Positions 11,544 through 24,143 are shown, counted from the stretch's first letter. The stretch: 64,000 bases of DNA from Hysterangium stoloniferum (GCA_015178975.1 WHVD01000006.1:1550001-1614000), one strand, 5' to 3'. The notes: a model not told the origin generated them from the sequence alone. Translations and numbers: made by a program.

Positions 11544-12740
11544 GCAGCTCAGCGGTGTGGCACTAGGTCGGACAAGTCATGGAGGAACGCTTTGTGGCAG
11601 GCGCGTGGTGTTAATTGGAGGGATACCAGATGTATCCGTGTACGTCACAAGGATCATATGTAACATCGCAGACAACGTAAAGGATATGCGAAGACCGACG
11701 CATAGCCATCGGGAAGGGCAACATATGTATGAGGACGCATACCCATATTCCAACCCTTGACACTCATACCCCATTTTATCTGGATACGCTATGAACTCAC
11801 CGGACCCAAGTCTGTCAAATCTTGTTTACCCCCGAATTAACTATGTCCAAACACCTCCTCTTCTAATGCCTGTTCATTCTTCTCGGATTAATTCTGGAGT
11901 ACCCTTTTCAACTTCGTTCTTATCTTTTCAACTAATTACAGCCCTATGAGCAAACCTCAATGTCCATTTCTATCTGTCCTAAACTATGCGATACACAATG
12001 AGTTTCAAGGGGGTGCTTTATCTGGTCCAAACTAGTGTTTATTGCGATTCTGGATTGGGGAAGAAATATACACGGTTTATTATGATATTTAGAGAGCTGG
12101 ATGAACTCCTACAATAAGAACGAGTTGGCATGAGCGATGACCATGCATGACAAGAATGATTTTTATGAATGATCCAGCTGATCGGTATATACTTGGGATA
12201 CTCACTACTTATATCCTAAAGTTCGGCAGTTTTCTGGCAGGATTTACAAATTTCCAAAAAACCAGTGCACACGATTTGGGTCAAGTTCCTGGGACAGACT
12301 TTCCCTGATGCTGTGACTAGAACTGGTGACTTTTAGTGGATGTTGTAGGTTCAATCCTGAGTATTTTTTTATTGTACGTCAATCTTGTCCTAGTTGAAGC
12401 GCGACGTGCCTTGGTATTTTGGTGCACTTTTCTTTGATTTTAATGCAGTAGATCCAATTTCTTTATTATTCACACCCACCATCATTTTCTTTTGAATATC
12501 TTGTGGATTCCAACGAATTCTTAATTATACTGTTTTATATACATTGTTTTGATTTTATTCATTTTTTGTAGAGATGGCACAAGGGGCTCACTGTGGGCGG
12601 TGCGGATGATCGGATCTGTATTTACCAGTATAACTAGTTCCATCTTTATTCATAAACCTACAAGTCGGTGATTACTCCACAGAAATGCACGAAAAATGCC
12701 CCGCACGAATGGTAGAGACGATGTTGTGACAAGGTCTCTC
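11544..12740. other. Intergenic, no gene seen
   Basis: AT-rich flank of the LRR gene. A stretch near 12300-12366 has a B-box-like GGTTCAATCC followed by a T run, but no A box or cloverleaf could be built. No coding region supported. Confidence 0.35.
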
Positions 12741-13470
12741 GTCTAATACCATTATATTTGAAGCACGAAGAACAAGTAAATGGGAAGAGAATAAACTACC
12801 AAGTACATACTAGCGAATGGATTCTCAAGTGGAGGGAAGAAGCCGGCAGACCTAAAGGCTCAAAACGATGTGGTTTAAATAATGGAGCTCAAATCTTACC
12901 TGGATATGGGACCAGAATGCCCAACGTGGGCCCTACTCGCAGATGAAAATTTCAAAGAAATGCTTCATTGGGAATAAGAAAAGCGGCTGTTAAATATGGA
13001 CTCGCACTGGACGAACCCGAGATAGCCAAGGAAATCAGGGGAAAGATCCCTGTATGGCCCCACCATAATCTCTTTAAATCGGTTAAGTGGAACTCAAAGT
13101 GGGCAAATGTCAAAGGAAGGCCTACACATTACTGATGGTTAAAGATATGGATAAGTACATCGAAACTGATAGGTCAAATGACCATGCGTGTAAGAAGGGC
13201 TACAGTTGTGAAAGGACTGCAGCAGATGAAAAACTCCAGGGTGTGAAAACCCCACAAAATGCCACAACGCTGCTCGAGAGCTACTGCAACGACTCCCGCC
13301 AAATGGGACCCAACAAAACTCACACCAGCTAGTATGGTACCTTTTAACCCAGACGCGATGCTGACCTGCCTTAAAGATGGTTTCCGCGTCCGTATCGGAC
13401 CACTGAGAGTGACACCACAACAAGCCACGAGGCCACACTTGGGGAGACGATGGTGCCAACGCTGAGATAA
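12741..13470 (+). pseudogene. Broken transposon-type ORF (segment found upstream of RNase H in fungal elements)
   Basis: Fragments on the plus strand, spread over more than one frame, resemble the spacer that precedes an RNase H domain in proteins of basidiomycete mobile elements. These include a block with AAVKYGLALDEPEIAKEI, a block with MVKDMDKYIE, and a Cys-rich part followed by a KWDP motif. No RNase H or polymerase domain remains. The family match is from memory and moderate, and the class (LINE-like or other) cannot be settled here. It is clearly not a working gene. Confidence 0.4.
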
Positions 13471-14705
13471 CAATAGTAGTATGATGACTAGACTTATCTT
13501 GATCTTATCGGGGCCTTTGCTTACTTCTCGTAGGAAAGGCTGGTGTAGCAGAACCACAATTGGGCTGGAAGTGCGCAGACTAAATTTATAGGCAACAGGC
13601 TCTGAAGGTGGAGATGTGATCGATGAGAAGCACCAAAATACCTGATCAGAGCAGCCTCCTTGGTTCCATAGGTCTAAAATCGTTTTTTTAGGACGCATTG
13701 GGTATGGATCTTTCTTTCTTTCTTTGATTCATTTGCGTCCATTGGGAATTGCCCCAGGTAAGACGATGCATATATAGAAATGACCTTTGTCTGATCTGTC
13801 TTCTTTTCCTGCAATCGCTTGATTTGCTGATGGCAAGAGCCAGCTTGTCCATGTCTTGGGCGAGAATTTTGCTGCATTGTCTAGGCAAGTTTCCTCTGCG
13901 GTGACAATCTCCATTTACGTATCGTGTTCAAGGTTTTGGGAAGGAGGTGTGCCTTTATTTATTACGGATATATATAAAAGTTGAAGAGGCGAGAAAGTGA
14001 ATCCAGAAGTTTCAAAAGAGGGGATGTATTACGTACTTGCCTGGCTGTAGAGCGGAGTTCAGAAAACTGCTTGCTCCTTGCCACCTGCCCTCACTACATA
14101 TGCCTCCTTATCGTTCTGCTGCCTTCGATCGTTTGCGCAAACCGTACGAGGTGAATATCACAAAGGTATCCCATTAGGTTCTTTAGCCAACCACTTAACT
14201 AGCGCCCAACCGCGCCAGCTACACGAGGTAGTCGTGGGGATGGTATGTGGGTACATGACCGTGCTCCTACCATTCCCACACCGTCGCATCCCGCCGCGAC
14301 CACACGTCTTGTGGTGTCAAGCTTACATTGGGAGGTAACTGAGCAGGACCTCATTGTGCGTACTGTCGAATTATTCGTTCATGGATCGACCAATACAGTC
14401 GTAATTAGAGTATATTCGGCACAATAGGGAAGTTGGCAAGCAAGCCAGTAATCAGGGTACGAAAATACACTTAGGAGGCACAAAGTGATGCAGCAGTTTA
14501 CGCGAATCCTTCATCATCCTTGCCTGGGCCTGGCGTACTACAATAGTTTGATCGCAGTGGCCGCTCAACTGGCGTTGCAGATGTCGAATTTTCGAACCCG
14601 GCTGAAGCAACCAGGGCTAGGAACCAGCTTGATGGAAAAATCGCAAAAAGTGTGGAAACTTTACTTGTGGCGTTCTTTGTTCTCATACTTTTTGCAGCGC
14701 AAGCC
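13471..14705. other. Intergenic, no supported gene
   Basis: A TATA-like tttatatatatcc on the minus strand (about 13965-13978) precedes a 61-codon frame starting with ATG at 13914, which shows no recognisable domain. Downstream sequence is the promoter side of the FoP-like gene. Nothing else supported. Confidence 0.3.
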
Positions 14706-15095
14706 ATGTCAATTGCATACGCACCACCCCGACTACCGCCTAGTGTGAAAGCAGCCGCAAGAAGTGGGGATCCTGACTCCCTTTTGAACAGAATAGCAAA
14801 ACCGCCTTTACTTGCGCGTATTTCGACGGAAGATAACACCCCCAAAGGACCGGCTGCCGAGTAAGTCCCTATCTTGGTCGTGTTTCAAGTCCACTTAAAT
14901 TAATTGATTAGTTCTAGAATAGGGCCCATTCGTACACGCGCGACAAGAGGCGCACGAGGGGGCGGTGGGCCCCGCGCTCCTCGTGAGCGTGGACCCAAGA
15001 AAGACAAGACGGCCATCGAGCTGGATAAGGAGTTGGAGGCTTTTATGGGGACGCCTGCCAATGGCAAGGAAAACGGGGATGTGGAGATGGAGTGA
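14706..15095 (+). CDS. FoP/CHTOP-like small basic RNA-associated protein
   Basis: Predicted 112-aa protein, exons 14706-14860 and 14912-15095, intron 51 nt with GTAAGT donor. The N-terminal half holds LLNRIAKPPLLARIS, a short conserved motif of small fungal proteins of this type. The C-terminal half is Arg/Gly-rich (RTRATRGARGGGGPRAPRE) and ends with KTAIELDKELEAFM. That ending resembles the C-terminus of chromatin target of PRMT1 and of Aly/Yra1-type mRNA export factors. Such proteins bind RNA through RG-rich regions that are often arginine-methylated, in the nucleus. The start at MSIAYAPP is chosen because upstream codons are hydrophobic and unlike the family. The exact orthologue is uncertain. 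Confidence 0.7.
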
Positions 15096-15272
15096 ACCAC
15101 ATCTATACACCTTAGGGATAATTGTTTTGACTCAGTGATTGATGTAATTTGTGATTCTGATTAATTTGTTCGAAAACTATACTTGAGTATCTGTAGTGCT
15201 GTCTAATCTCGGAAGTGCAATTGGTGTAAGCAATGGTAAGGTTCCCACGGTCAGAAGTTTTCCTAGTGCCAA

Positions 15273-15828
15273 ATGCTTCAACGGACTCTACTGCGTCTCA
15301 CCCACCGCACTCCTCAAAAATTCTTAGTTGTAATACACCGTAGTAATTCTGCACAGTCCACGCCATCTGACCCATATCCTCTTCCTCTCTCTTCCTCGGC
15401 CGTATCTTCTCAGCCACCAACTTCACAAACTTCTCCCCCTCCCCGTCTCCCTCGCTCTAATGAAAGTATACAAACACTACGTGCCAGGCTTGTGTATCAA
15501 TCGAGAAAACGTGGCACACTTGAAGCCGATCTGCTTTTAAGCACATTTGCAAATGAGCAACTGGGAGAAATGACTGAGGAAGAGCTGAAGGAATTCGATA
15601 GGGTGCGTCTCATTTATCTTCATCTTTGCCACCTCTCGCTGTGTGTTGATGACTGCAAGCGAACAGTTTATGGATGAGCCTGACTGGGATATATACTACT
15701 GGGCGGTCGGGAAGCGGGATCCACCGGCTAGATGGGCAGATTCCAAGCTATTAGTGAAATTGAAGAGGCATGCTGCGAACGAGGGCAAGGTCGTTAGAAG
15801 AATGCCAGACTTGGTCAAAAGTGATTAA
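15273..15828 (+). CDS. SDH5: Succinate dehydrogenase assembly factor 2, mitochondrial
   Basis: Predicted 163-aa mitochondrial matrix protein, exons 15273-15602 and 15667-15828. SdhAF2/Sdh5 promotes covalent attachment of FAD to the flavoprotein subunit of succinate dehydrogenase. An Arg/Ser/Thr-rich presequence ([17 protein letters not shown]) and a Pro/Ser linker come first. The conserved core is [38 protein letters not shown], then after the intron [20 protein letters not shown]. The RKRG...DL and [10 protein letters not shown] blocks are the hallmarks of the family, and length is typical. Intron donor GTGCGT, acceptor ACAG. It lies 177 nt downstream of the FoP-like gene in the same direction. 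Confidence 0.92.
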
Positions 15829-15948
15829 TCAATAAGTATCAGTGTAAACATATATTTGTAATTTGATCAATACATTTGCAGGTGAGTCCGGACTATATGT
15901 AAACTTAAAATCGTAATTCATTAGAGATGCCCCGGTAAAGTATGCTAC

Positions 15949-16158
15949 TTACATAGGCCTTCCCTCCATCGGTTGTGTACTGCAAATACTTTGTCTAATG
16001 TGCGAAGCATCAAAGCTTAGTCCATCCTCCCATGTCGCTATGACCATCGGTAAATGGAGGAATTCATCCCTATGACATGACCGATTGTTTGTGAAGCAGA
16101 AAGGGAGGATCTTGAAGGGGAAGATCCCGCGACAAGACCTCGAGGTAAGATGGTACAT
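15949..16158 (-). pseudogene. Fragment of a DXD-type glycosyltransferase C-terminus
   Basis: The minus strand encodes FPFKILPFCFTNNRSCHRDE followed by ATWEDGLSFDASH. This parallels FKVLPFCFSDGRSCRMDN and TWADGLGFQALE in the intact glycosyltransferase at 38036-39417. No N-terminal or DXD portion is found nearby. It is a partial, diverged paralogue, probably a gene relic rather than a recent copy, since many residues differ. Confidence 0.65.
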
Positions 16159-18994
16159 GCCCTGGCACCTGAAGGTATGGATATTTCATGAGGGGAAGCA
16201 ATTTACGAATGTAGGACGGACGCTAGCATAAATAAATTGCGACGCTGTTAAATTGATGTGCATTTTGTGTTATGACAGTAAGAAGCAATCATCTTTTCGT
16301 TAACATAGAAGACTTCGGGTCATACGTACCTTATGCTGGAAAGGACGGGTCCACAGCCCATAGTGGTAGTGCCTTCCCGATACGCGGAAAGGGGACAGTC
16401 AGTAAACGATGCATTTATGCACCTGTGTATCTTCTATTTCCGACCTAATTAGCTTGCCGCATAGCCAGCCCCCTGAGCCCCGACCTAGTTAGAATGAATA
16501 AGCTGTTTTGCCGCACCCTGCTGGATGGCCCCATTGTTCTTTTGATTTTTGCTGTATTGCCACACACTCAAACGGAAATTATATTCATCTTTGCTTATGA
16601 TTATTATGAACTTCGAGAACTGATTTCAACAGTTTTAATGCACTTCTCATTATCAGAGTGGGAAGTTACAGACTTTAGTTGCGGTCCATCGTGCCTCCCC
16701 CAGGTTCATAAGCTATATCTCGATCACTTCTCAGTCACTAATTTGAACGTTACTTTTCAACCACACGACAACCTTTGTCTCATCGGATTGCTCTTGTCTC
16801 CTATTGGCCTCCATCATGGAATCATCTGCTTTGTCTCATGGTAATTCACACCATCAAGGCAGTTGTAATATAATATATCATCTGTCATGACGGACGCTAA
16901 TCGTCTGTTCTGGTACTTGGCGGCTCACCACTAGTCCAATTAACGATCCTGTTCCAACCACTCCATTGGTGCTGCGAAGGCAGTATAAAGTTAAAACATG
17001 GCTGGGAGAGTATTTGCTTCTTCCGGTCTCCTCAATTCTGTTAGCATTGTTATGAACGATATGGCGCTGGTCTAACAAACAGGATTTTGACCCGATCGGA
17101 TATAAGGTAGGTTCTGCTGTAGATGATAGGCACATACTTCCGCGATATACCTTTGTGGAATTTCGTCCTTATCCGCGTTGCATGATTGGTGGTCTACGCA
17201 TACCTTGTTAAATGCGGTTGTCCTCGGCATTTCTAGTATTTTGTCACATCCCATCGTCCATTCAACCATTGTCTGCCCCATGTTTCTTTGTGTCGATACA
17301 ACGCCGTTCAAGATCATAAATGACAGAAGGATTGGTTGAACCTGTTTCTTTGTTGTCATTGGCAGGCTAGAATTCCAACAAATAAATCATATACATCACT
17401 GCGTCGCTCCCGACTCCATACCCTATACTTCAGTACGTGTCAATTCGACTATAATTGGTCTGTTGTGCAACATTGCAAGGGATATATTCCGTGACAAACG
17501 ACGTTAGCATACACAAAATTGCAGGCAACACAAGTGTGGCAAATACTATAGCAGCAAGAGAAGAACTTTAATTCTACGATTTATTTGGAGTGATGGGAGA
17601 TACGCTACAAGTGTTCATGTAAGACGAACATTCAACTTAACTTTGGACCACCTACTGTTCAAGTGTTGGTCCTCTTCATCATCAATCATTGAGAATAGAG
17701 ACGACATTTTATATCAGATATCTAAAACGAACTTGAACACTGGAGGCTGCATTTTGGTAAAGTGGTATAGGTCACTGGTAAAAAACACCATCTATCCAAC
17801 CAGCTGAGATATGTATGATACTGTTAAAGGCGTTTGTGAAGCACCTGGAGCAGCTACATCCAGGCGCACAGCTCTCGCCAGTTAAGAGCACACTCATCCA
17901 AGCGTCCAAGATCAGGCTGTCAATTCCTCTTTTTGGCAGCACAAAAAGGGCCGGATATCCACGAGACAACCGGGACATAACAACATTCTTAGCATCGTCA
18001 GAATACAGAAACAACGAGGATCGGCGCAAATGCAGAAGTAGGTACGTGAAGAATATTTAAAACCATGGTATGGCACTAATGATAAACGTGCGACTAGACC
18101 GTGGCCGAGATGCGCCGTTTATTTCGCATGAAAGCCGCCAAAACGCAGGTTTGTCGCTCTAGCGGGATATGGTGACACGCAGACGATAGGTCAGGGTCAT
18201 TTATGCTGGGCTCTGGTCAGCAGCAGGAAAATGTTGTTCAGAATATCTTGTAGACTCTAGAGAGGCAGAGACGGGGTAAAAGGAACACGACATTCCGGGC
18301 GTGGAGCTACGAACAAATACCGGTGCATAGCGGTATGTGTCCGATCCGTCGACCAGCAGCGACTACAGCAGCGACTACAGCAGCGACGCGGCGAGAGGAC
18401 AATTGAAGGCAAATTCCATACGCCGTCGTTATAAGCTCAAACATCGACGCCATCAAACAGCCGTTTTTGGAACAAGGTGTTTTCATTGTCCCCGGCATCG
18501 AATACATCAGTAAAATTATTTTTGATCTAGAAGGCTCCCGGCGGAGGTCCCTCCAGTATGTGGGCCTCCCGGGGTCTCTTGGCGTCGTAAAGAACCTCGG
18601 TGGAGCCTCGGAAGAAGGTGTTGGCACTTGAGAGCATTTCACTGATGTATACTATTACTTTTAATCGTATTACCTCTATCATACCTACTCTCAACATATG
18701 CCTGGGTCTGTCTGGTCGTTGTATTATTCCCTTCTATCGACATATCCAGATGCGGCGATTAGGAGCCACAGACCCTGGAGCCTTGGATCCTTAACAGAAT
18801 TAAATCGGTGATAAGGATTCCATGTGTGATTGGCTAGGTTTTATTACACTCAGTCATCTCCACAAAAGAACCTTTAAGCTTTGGATCCGGGGCTTTGGCC
18901 GGTGGTGTGGCGGTTGTGTCACTCACAGACCACACCACATAAGTAGGCCAAGCCACCCGCGCCGGAGTCCTCAACCACCTCCCACCTCAGCATC
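16159..18994. other. Long gene-poor interval
   Basis: No gene I can support in about 2.8 kb. Scattered frames under 120 codons have no domain signal. One minus-strand frame at 17072-17359 (95 codons, several Cys) begins with a short hydrophobic stretch but lacks other support. A 12-bp tandem repeat lies at 18354-18387. The end is the promoter of the NADAR gene. Confidence 0.35.
18354..18387 (+). repeat. Tandem repeat, unit CAGCAGCGACTA, about 2.8 copies
   Basis: Three consecutive copies of the 12-bp unit, the last ending after CAGCAGCGAC. It sits in a region without a supported gene. Confidence 0.8.
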
Positions 18995-19600
18995 ATGCCC
19001 CATGGTCCTGAGACAGAGACGACAATATTTTTCTGGAAGCCCACTCAAAAGCATGGTTATCTTGGACAATGGTACCCATCACCTTTCGTGACGACTGAAG
19101 CAGACGGGTCACATATTTACTACAAAAATGCGGAGCAGTACGTGTCTGTTCTTAAGGGTACTCTTTGACTTTCGGTGCATGACAGCAATAATAGATACAT
19201 GATGCATCGTAAAGGGTTATTGTTTGCTCCCAATCATGAAGTTACAGCCAAAATTCTGAAAACTACAAATCCAAAGGCTATCAAGGCTCTCGGGAGGGCT
19301 GTCCCGAATTTTAACGAGGGCATTTGGGTCGGAGAGAGATATAAGATAGTTGTGGAGGGAAACTATCTCAAATTCACCCAAAACGAGCATTTGAAAGAAC
19401 AGCTGCTGGCAACTGGGAATAAAGAGCTTGTGGAAGCTAGCCCGCGGGATCGAATATGGGGTATTGGGTTTGGGTGGGAGAATGCGGAGAAGCAAAGGGC
19501 AAGATGGGGCCAGAATTTGTTAGGGAAAGCGACAATGGAGGTCCGGAAGAGAATCAGAAGGGAGATGGATCAGTCGGCTGATGAAGAGGCCCAAGTTTAG
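18995..19600 (+). CDS. NADAR/YbiA-family protein (DUF1768)
   Basis: Predicted 182-aa protein, exons 18995-19137 and 19195-19600. The bacterial member YbiA cleaves the N-glycosidic bond of damaged early riboflavin intermediates. Other NADAR members act on ADP-ribose-type substrates, so the fungal substrate is open. Family signatures: TIFFWKPTQKHGYLGQWYPS, then YYKNAEQ-YMMHRKGLLF across the intron. These are followed by NFNEGIWVGERYKIVVEGN, LKEQLLATGNKELVEASPRD, and RIWGIGFGWENAEKQRARWG with GQNLLGKATMEVR. The WG-G and GQNLLG blocks form the conserved C-terminal half. Length is close to family norm. The intron (57 nt, GTACGT...ATAG) must be removed to join NAEQ to YMMHRK. Probably cytosolic. 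Confidence 0.88.
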
Positions 19601-20928
19601 ATGTTTAGATGCAAAACACTCAAAACACGGTCAATGTGCTATCGAGGTTCAATTATTGCTGGCTTGTACTACCTTGCACGTATGGGGGTTACTATATATA
19701 TGTTTCTCGTCAATGGCAGTGGCATCTTACGAAATACGCATAAATCTAGTCCCGATCCAGATTGTAACCACAAAAGGTCCGTAAGCTTAGAATCCTAGCC
19801 CGCGAAGGCAAATTTTTATATGTCTCGGTAATAATAATATACTAAAAGAATATTCAATTGAATCAAAGGCAGTAGGCACCACAGGGGATCCCTGCTAGGA
19901 GTTCAAAGGCAGTAACAAGGATGCTAGAAGATATGGTGCTTTTCCCTTGATGGAAGCAGTGCTAGATGCTGCGACACCAGAGCCGGTTGCAGAAGCTGTA
20001 GCACTCAAACCGGTTACAACACCCGTTCGAGATCAAGCACTACTAGTAGAGCGGGCACAGACGGTGTATATTCTTATACATTTAAACACCAGAAGCGGTC
20101 TGGCGGACGCCCTTTCAGTGATGATCGGAACAATTACTCCATTCCAGACCGCATGAGTGGTCCCTGCCTGCACCTCATTTGTTAGGTGGTTTATTTGTTT
20201 GGTCTGAATTATTCTTGAAGTCGGTTCACCGATATTTCATAGCTCATTTGGTTACAACTGAGTCAAGCAAAGAAAGAATGGCCGACCGGTGGCAAAATGT
20301 CGAAGTCCCTGGGACTGGGCACACGTTGAAGCTTGAGTTGAGCAAATTGCAATACAGCAAGCAAAAAAAATATCAGACACAGCTATGCTGTTCCTGTCGT
20401 TTGATAGTGCATACCATACAGCTTATTTACCGTTATCAGTATCATCCCAGTCGGATGATTGAGAAAGCAATATTGATATTGTTGTGCCAGCCGTGAGACT
20501 AGTGTGAACGGTCCGGCAAAACATGGGTGCAAATCCCGCGTGACCATCATCTTTGGAGTTGGTCGCATTTTATTACAATACAATATTAATTTGCAAATCT
20601 GCCATCACTGTATGTAAACTCGGGCGTGGCGCCGATATGTAATTACATGGCTATGTACTCAGAGACAGAGGTAGACATGGGTGATGGATGTGGATTGGGA
20701 ATGACTTGTGGGCTGGAAAAAAGTGGAATCCTTACAGGATGCAGAAGTGTATGTCATGCATTACGTACACGGTGAAAAATTTGACATCCGCCCACATCAC
20801 GTGGGATTGCCCGTCATGTAATTAAATACATGACGAAGGACCCTGCACTAAGCGCCAAATACTATTCAGTCGTCTTTGCTGCTACTCATGGCGCTGGGCA
20901 CTGCTCTTGCTTCTTGTCCCATTCCGCA
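19601..20928. other. Intergenic, no gene seen
   Basis: A 69-codon frame at 19947-20156 shows only Ala/Val/Thr-rich low complexity. A short region near 20505-20560 looks vaguely tRNA-like but cannot form an acceptor stem. The last 100 nt are the promoter side of the PH-domain gene. Confidence 0.35.
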
Positions 20929-23900
20929 ATGAGTCCGGGTACATTTCAGGTATGGATTCTAAGGGAATACTTGTAGATATTCTTGGTTAAACTAATCATG
21001 TACACAACAGACGTTTATGCACAAGTTATCAAAAGTCTTGAACCTTTCTAGCGGTCGCACCAATCCGTCCCACCCCTCAGAGTCAACTACCATGTCCCTT
21101 AAATCTACTGTTTTAGATGTTCCGATGGAACATAGAGGTAACAGCAGTGGTTCAAGCATTCGCACTGTCACTGTCCTACAACATCAGCCGACCATTGTTG
21201 TTACTGATCACGATACAAGTGATTTGATGTCTATCCCATCGTCAATGCCCGCCCCCAGACCGGCTCCATTGGCAATGCAGGAAGATGTTATATCTCCTAT
21301 GAGCCTGGATTCATCTAGCGATAACACTCGAAGCGACAATCCAGTTTCTAACAACGTCACATCAACCACGGCCACCACCACCACCACTGCCCGCACCCGC
21401 CCAAACTCAGCACCGAGTACAACAGGACCCACAAGCAGTAATTCATTAAGACTACGTCTATCGCCTGCAGTCGTTCAGCGCCAGCCTCATTGGCCCATCC
21501 GATCACTTCCTACCATTACCACTTTTCCGATCTCGCGCCCGAGTACGGCTACCACAATCCGGCCTTCTGCAGGAAGATTAAGCACTATGCCAACGTTATC
21601 CATGACTGGCGGCGAATGGCCTCATATGCGAACCGAGACAGATATGGGTAGCAATGAACGAGAGTATATGGAGATGGAGGGAACTGAGATAGAAGGAGAG
21701 GAAGGAGAGGGCGAAGACTCCGATTATTTCATGCTGCCAGGGGGCCATGAAGAGCGGGCGGGCAGGCCTTCGTTGGACAGCATTGACGAGGATTCATCAT
21801 CTCGAGCGCCTTCCCCATCAGCATCGAATGTATTCACAAGATTTCGGACCTCGGATTCAGCCTCAGGTCCAGGCTCAAGTTCAATTTCTTTGCACCGCCC
21901 CCCTCCCGATGCATACCCTTCCTCCCCTGACTCCGTACCAGACGGACAGGCTGCCTTTCCACAAAGTCCTTCAACGTCATATGTGATTTTCACTCGCGAT
22001 TATGACAATGGTGTCCAAACACCAAAAGCGAGGAGCGCGCTGAGGACGCCCCGACCCGAGGATTATCGTCGCAGCGATATTTCTCGACGCTCGGAGGATA
22101 ATGCACGTCGATCGGAGGAGAACACACGTCGATCGGAGGATAATGCACGTCGATCTGAGGATGGTAGTCGACCGGACAATATGAAACGTAAATCAGAAGC
22201 CAGTGGATCAAGGGGTACGTTTTGGTCACGGAGCAACGTAGCCTGGCCAGGAGAATATGGTGTATCTGAAGGGGATAGTGGTCGTAAATGGGGACGGAAA
22301 GATAAGGGGAAGGGGAAGGGGAAGTTGACTGGCGTAGAAGGAGCAGGGCTGGAAGTCGCCATCGTTCATAGTACGTATTTGTTTCTTTTCATAGGTTTAC
22401 GTGTTGTCTTCTTGACTTTGTGATTTTATGATTTTGTGCTTTCTGCTTCATTTCTCTTCCACTTTGAGGCTGACATTTTCATAACTAGACACCAATACCA
22501 CCACTCCACGCACAGAGCCCACCCCCCAAGGACCATTCTCACAATCACCAACCTCTAACAACAACATCTTCAAATCTCTCACCAACAATTCCAGCCCAGT
22601 ATCCCATCGCTCACATTCCGATTCGCCCAGCCCCAGTTCAGCTGGGTCAAGCCTGATTTCCAGCCCCACATCCAGTGATCCCGGTCCATCCCTCGCCAGA
22701 TTCGGAAGCTCCCCTACCTCTAGCACGACTTCTTTGTCTAGTTTTGGGTCTGCTGCGAAGCCAATTCGTCATGTCCCTTTTGCGTCCCGGCATGACTATG
22801 AACGTGCGATTGATGTTTATGAGGCGAGGAGAAATAGTCAGGAAGGAAGTGGCGGTGATAGAAATGGTGTGTTTGCGATCTTATACCTTGTCTATCTCCT
22901 CTTTATCATGGTCTTTCTCTGCTATTTGTTTGCTCCTTTCTTTTGTGGTTTTCCACTGGCAGTCATCGTTATCATAACCATTTCTCTTCATCTTGCTGAT
23001 GTGTTATTTGGCAGTACGAGATGTCCGCTACCTCAATTTCCATGTTGAAGAAAACGAGCCACATAAACAGGACCAAAATATCCAGACTAAAGGACGAGTC
23101 GTTGTCAATGAAGAAAAACTGAAACTATCCCGTCAGCCGTCCAGGAGCATGATTGATCTTAGCTCCCCGAAACTTTCGCAAACTGGTGTTCAGCCAACAC
23201 TCCAGACCCGCAGTCCTTCATACACATCACCCCCACAAAATACACCAAAACGCCAGCGCTCATTACCAACCCTTTCACCACCTCCATATGCCAGTGTCAG
23301 CGGATCCTCCGACTCTTCCCATGCATTCTCTTCGCTCGTACCCGCCGCTACACGGGTCTCCTACGCGCGTGATGAACCCGACTGTCTCCCTCGCTATACA
23401 AATGAGGTCTTCCTCGTCGCGCAGATGCCGCGCAAGGTGGAATTTACGTCGCCCGGCGTGGTTAGTCGGGATCGAAAATGGCGGCGTGTGTGGTGTGTAC
23501 TGGAGGGGACGAAGATGGGCGTGTATAGAGTCAAGGATGGTGTGAGAGCTGTTTGGGAGGGTGTTGTGGGTGCGGGGGATGGGGCGGTGGATAGAGACCC
23601 GACGACGGTAAGGAATAAGCGGCAGGAAGAGGAGATAGGGCGGCTGAGGAAGTTTGAGGAGGAGCAGGAGATGAGAGGGAGGGCGAGGGGTGAGGTGGTG
23701 TTGACGTTACCGAATCCTTCACGGACGCAGTTACCGCAGGCGCAGTCGCACTCACGCAGCTCGTCACCATCTGAAGATTTCCGTCCCGATCGGTCTCTTC
23801 TCATACGGGAATATTCCCTGCAGAATGCGGAATCTGGGCTTGGGACCGATTACACCAAGCGAAAAAATGTTATTCGTGTGAGGATGGAGGGGGAGCAGTT

Positions 23901-24143
23901 TCTATTGCAGGCGAAGGATGTGGAGGAGGTTGTTGAGTGGATTGAGGTGTGTATTTTTTGGGCATGCTGTGGCTTTTGTTTTTGAAACTGACGTTCGTCC
24001 TCGTTCTCTAGGGCCTTCAAGCTGCTGCCAACATCGCTCTTGACTTGGACGTGCGGACGATGCCTCGTGGCCCACTGTTTCCGCGGAGGAGGAGGCGTAG
24101 AAGGCGGGTGCAACCTACTCAGGAACAAGAGGGGTTAGCCTAA
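20929..24143 (+). CDS. Large Ser-rich PH-domain protein
   Basis: Predicted 940-aa protein. Exons: 20929-20949, 21011-22370, 22489-22866, 23015-23946, 24012-24143; introns of 61 to 148 nt. The first 700 residues are low-complexity (Ser, Pro, Thr), with an acidic patch ([15 protein letters not shown]) and a short tandem repeat of RRSED-type units near residues 350-380. The C-terminal quarter is a PH-like domain. Its first strands are [13 protein letters not shown] and [21 protein letters not shown] long Glu/Arg-rich insertion follows, then [37 protein letters not shown] and the C-terminal helix [20 protein letters not shown]. The first coding exon is 21 nt (MSPGTFQ). PH domains bind phosphoinositides or proteins at membranes, and similar fungal proteins are uncharacterised. 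The split PH fold makes lipid binding uncertain. Confidence 0.82.
22076..22162 (+). repeat. In-frame tandem repeat encoding RRSED/RRSEE units
   Basis: Inside the PH-domain gene, 24-bp units of the type CGTCGATCGGAGGATAATGC repeat about four times. They encode [21 protein letters not shown] and RRSEDGS. The alternating basic and acidic residues form a charged stretch with one Ser per unit, a possible phosphorylation array. Confidence 0.8.

Noticed and set aside
12296-12370. Pol III-like gene with B box GGTTCAATCC and T run
   Set aside because: No A box and no cloverleaf; probably chance or a very old repeat.
20505-20565. Possible tRNA (GGGTGCAAATCCCGCGTGACCA)
   Set aside because: The 3' half looks tRNA-like but no matching 5' acceptor strand or A box was found.
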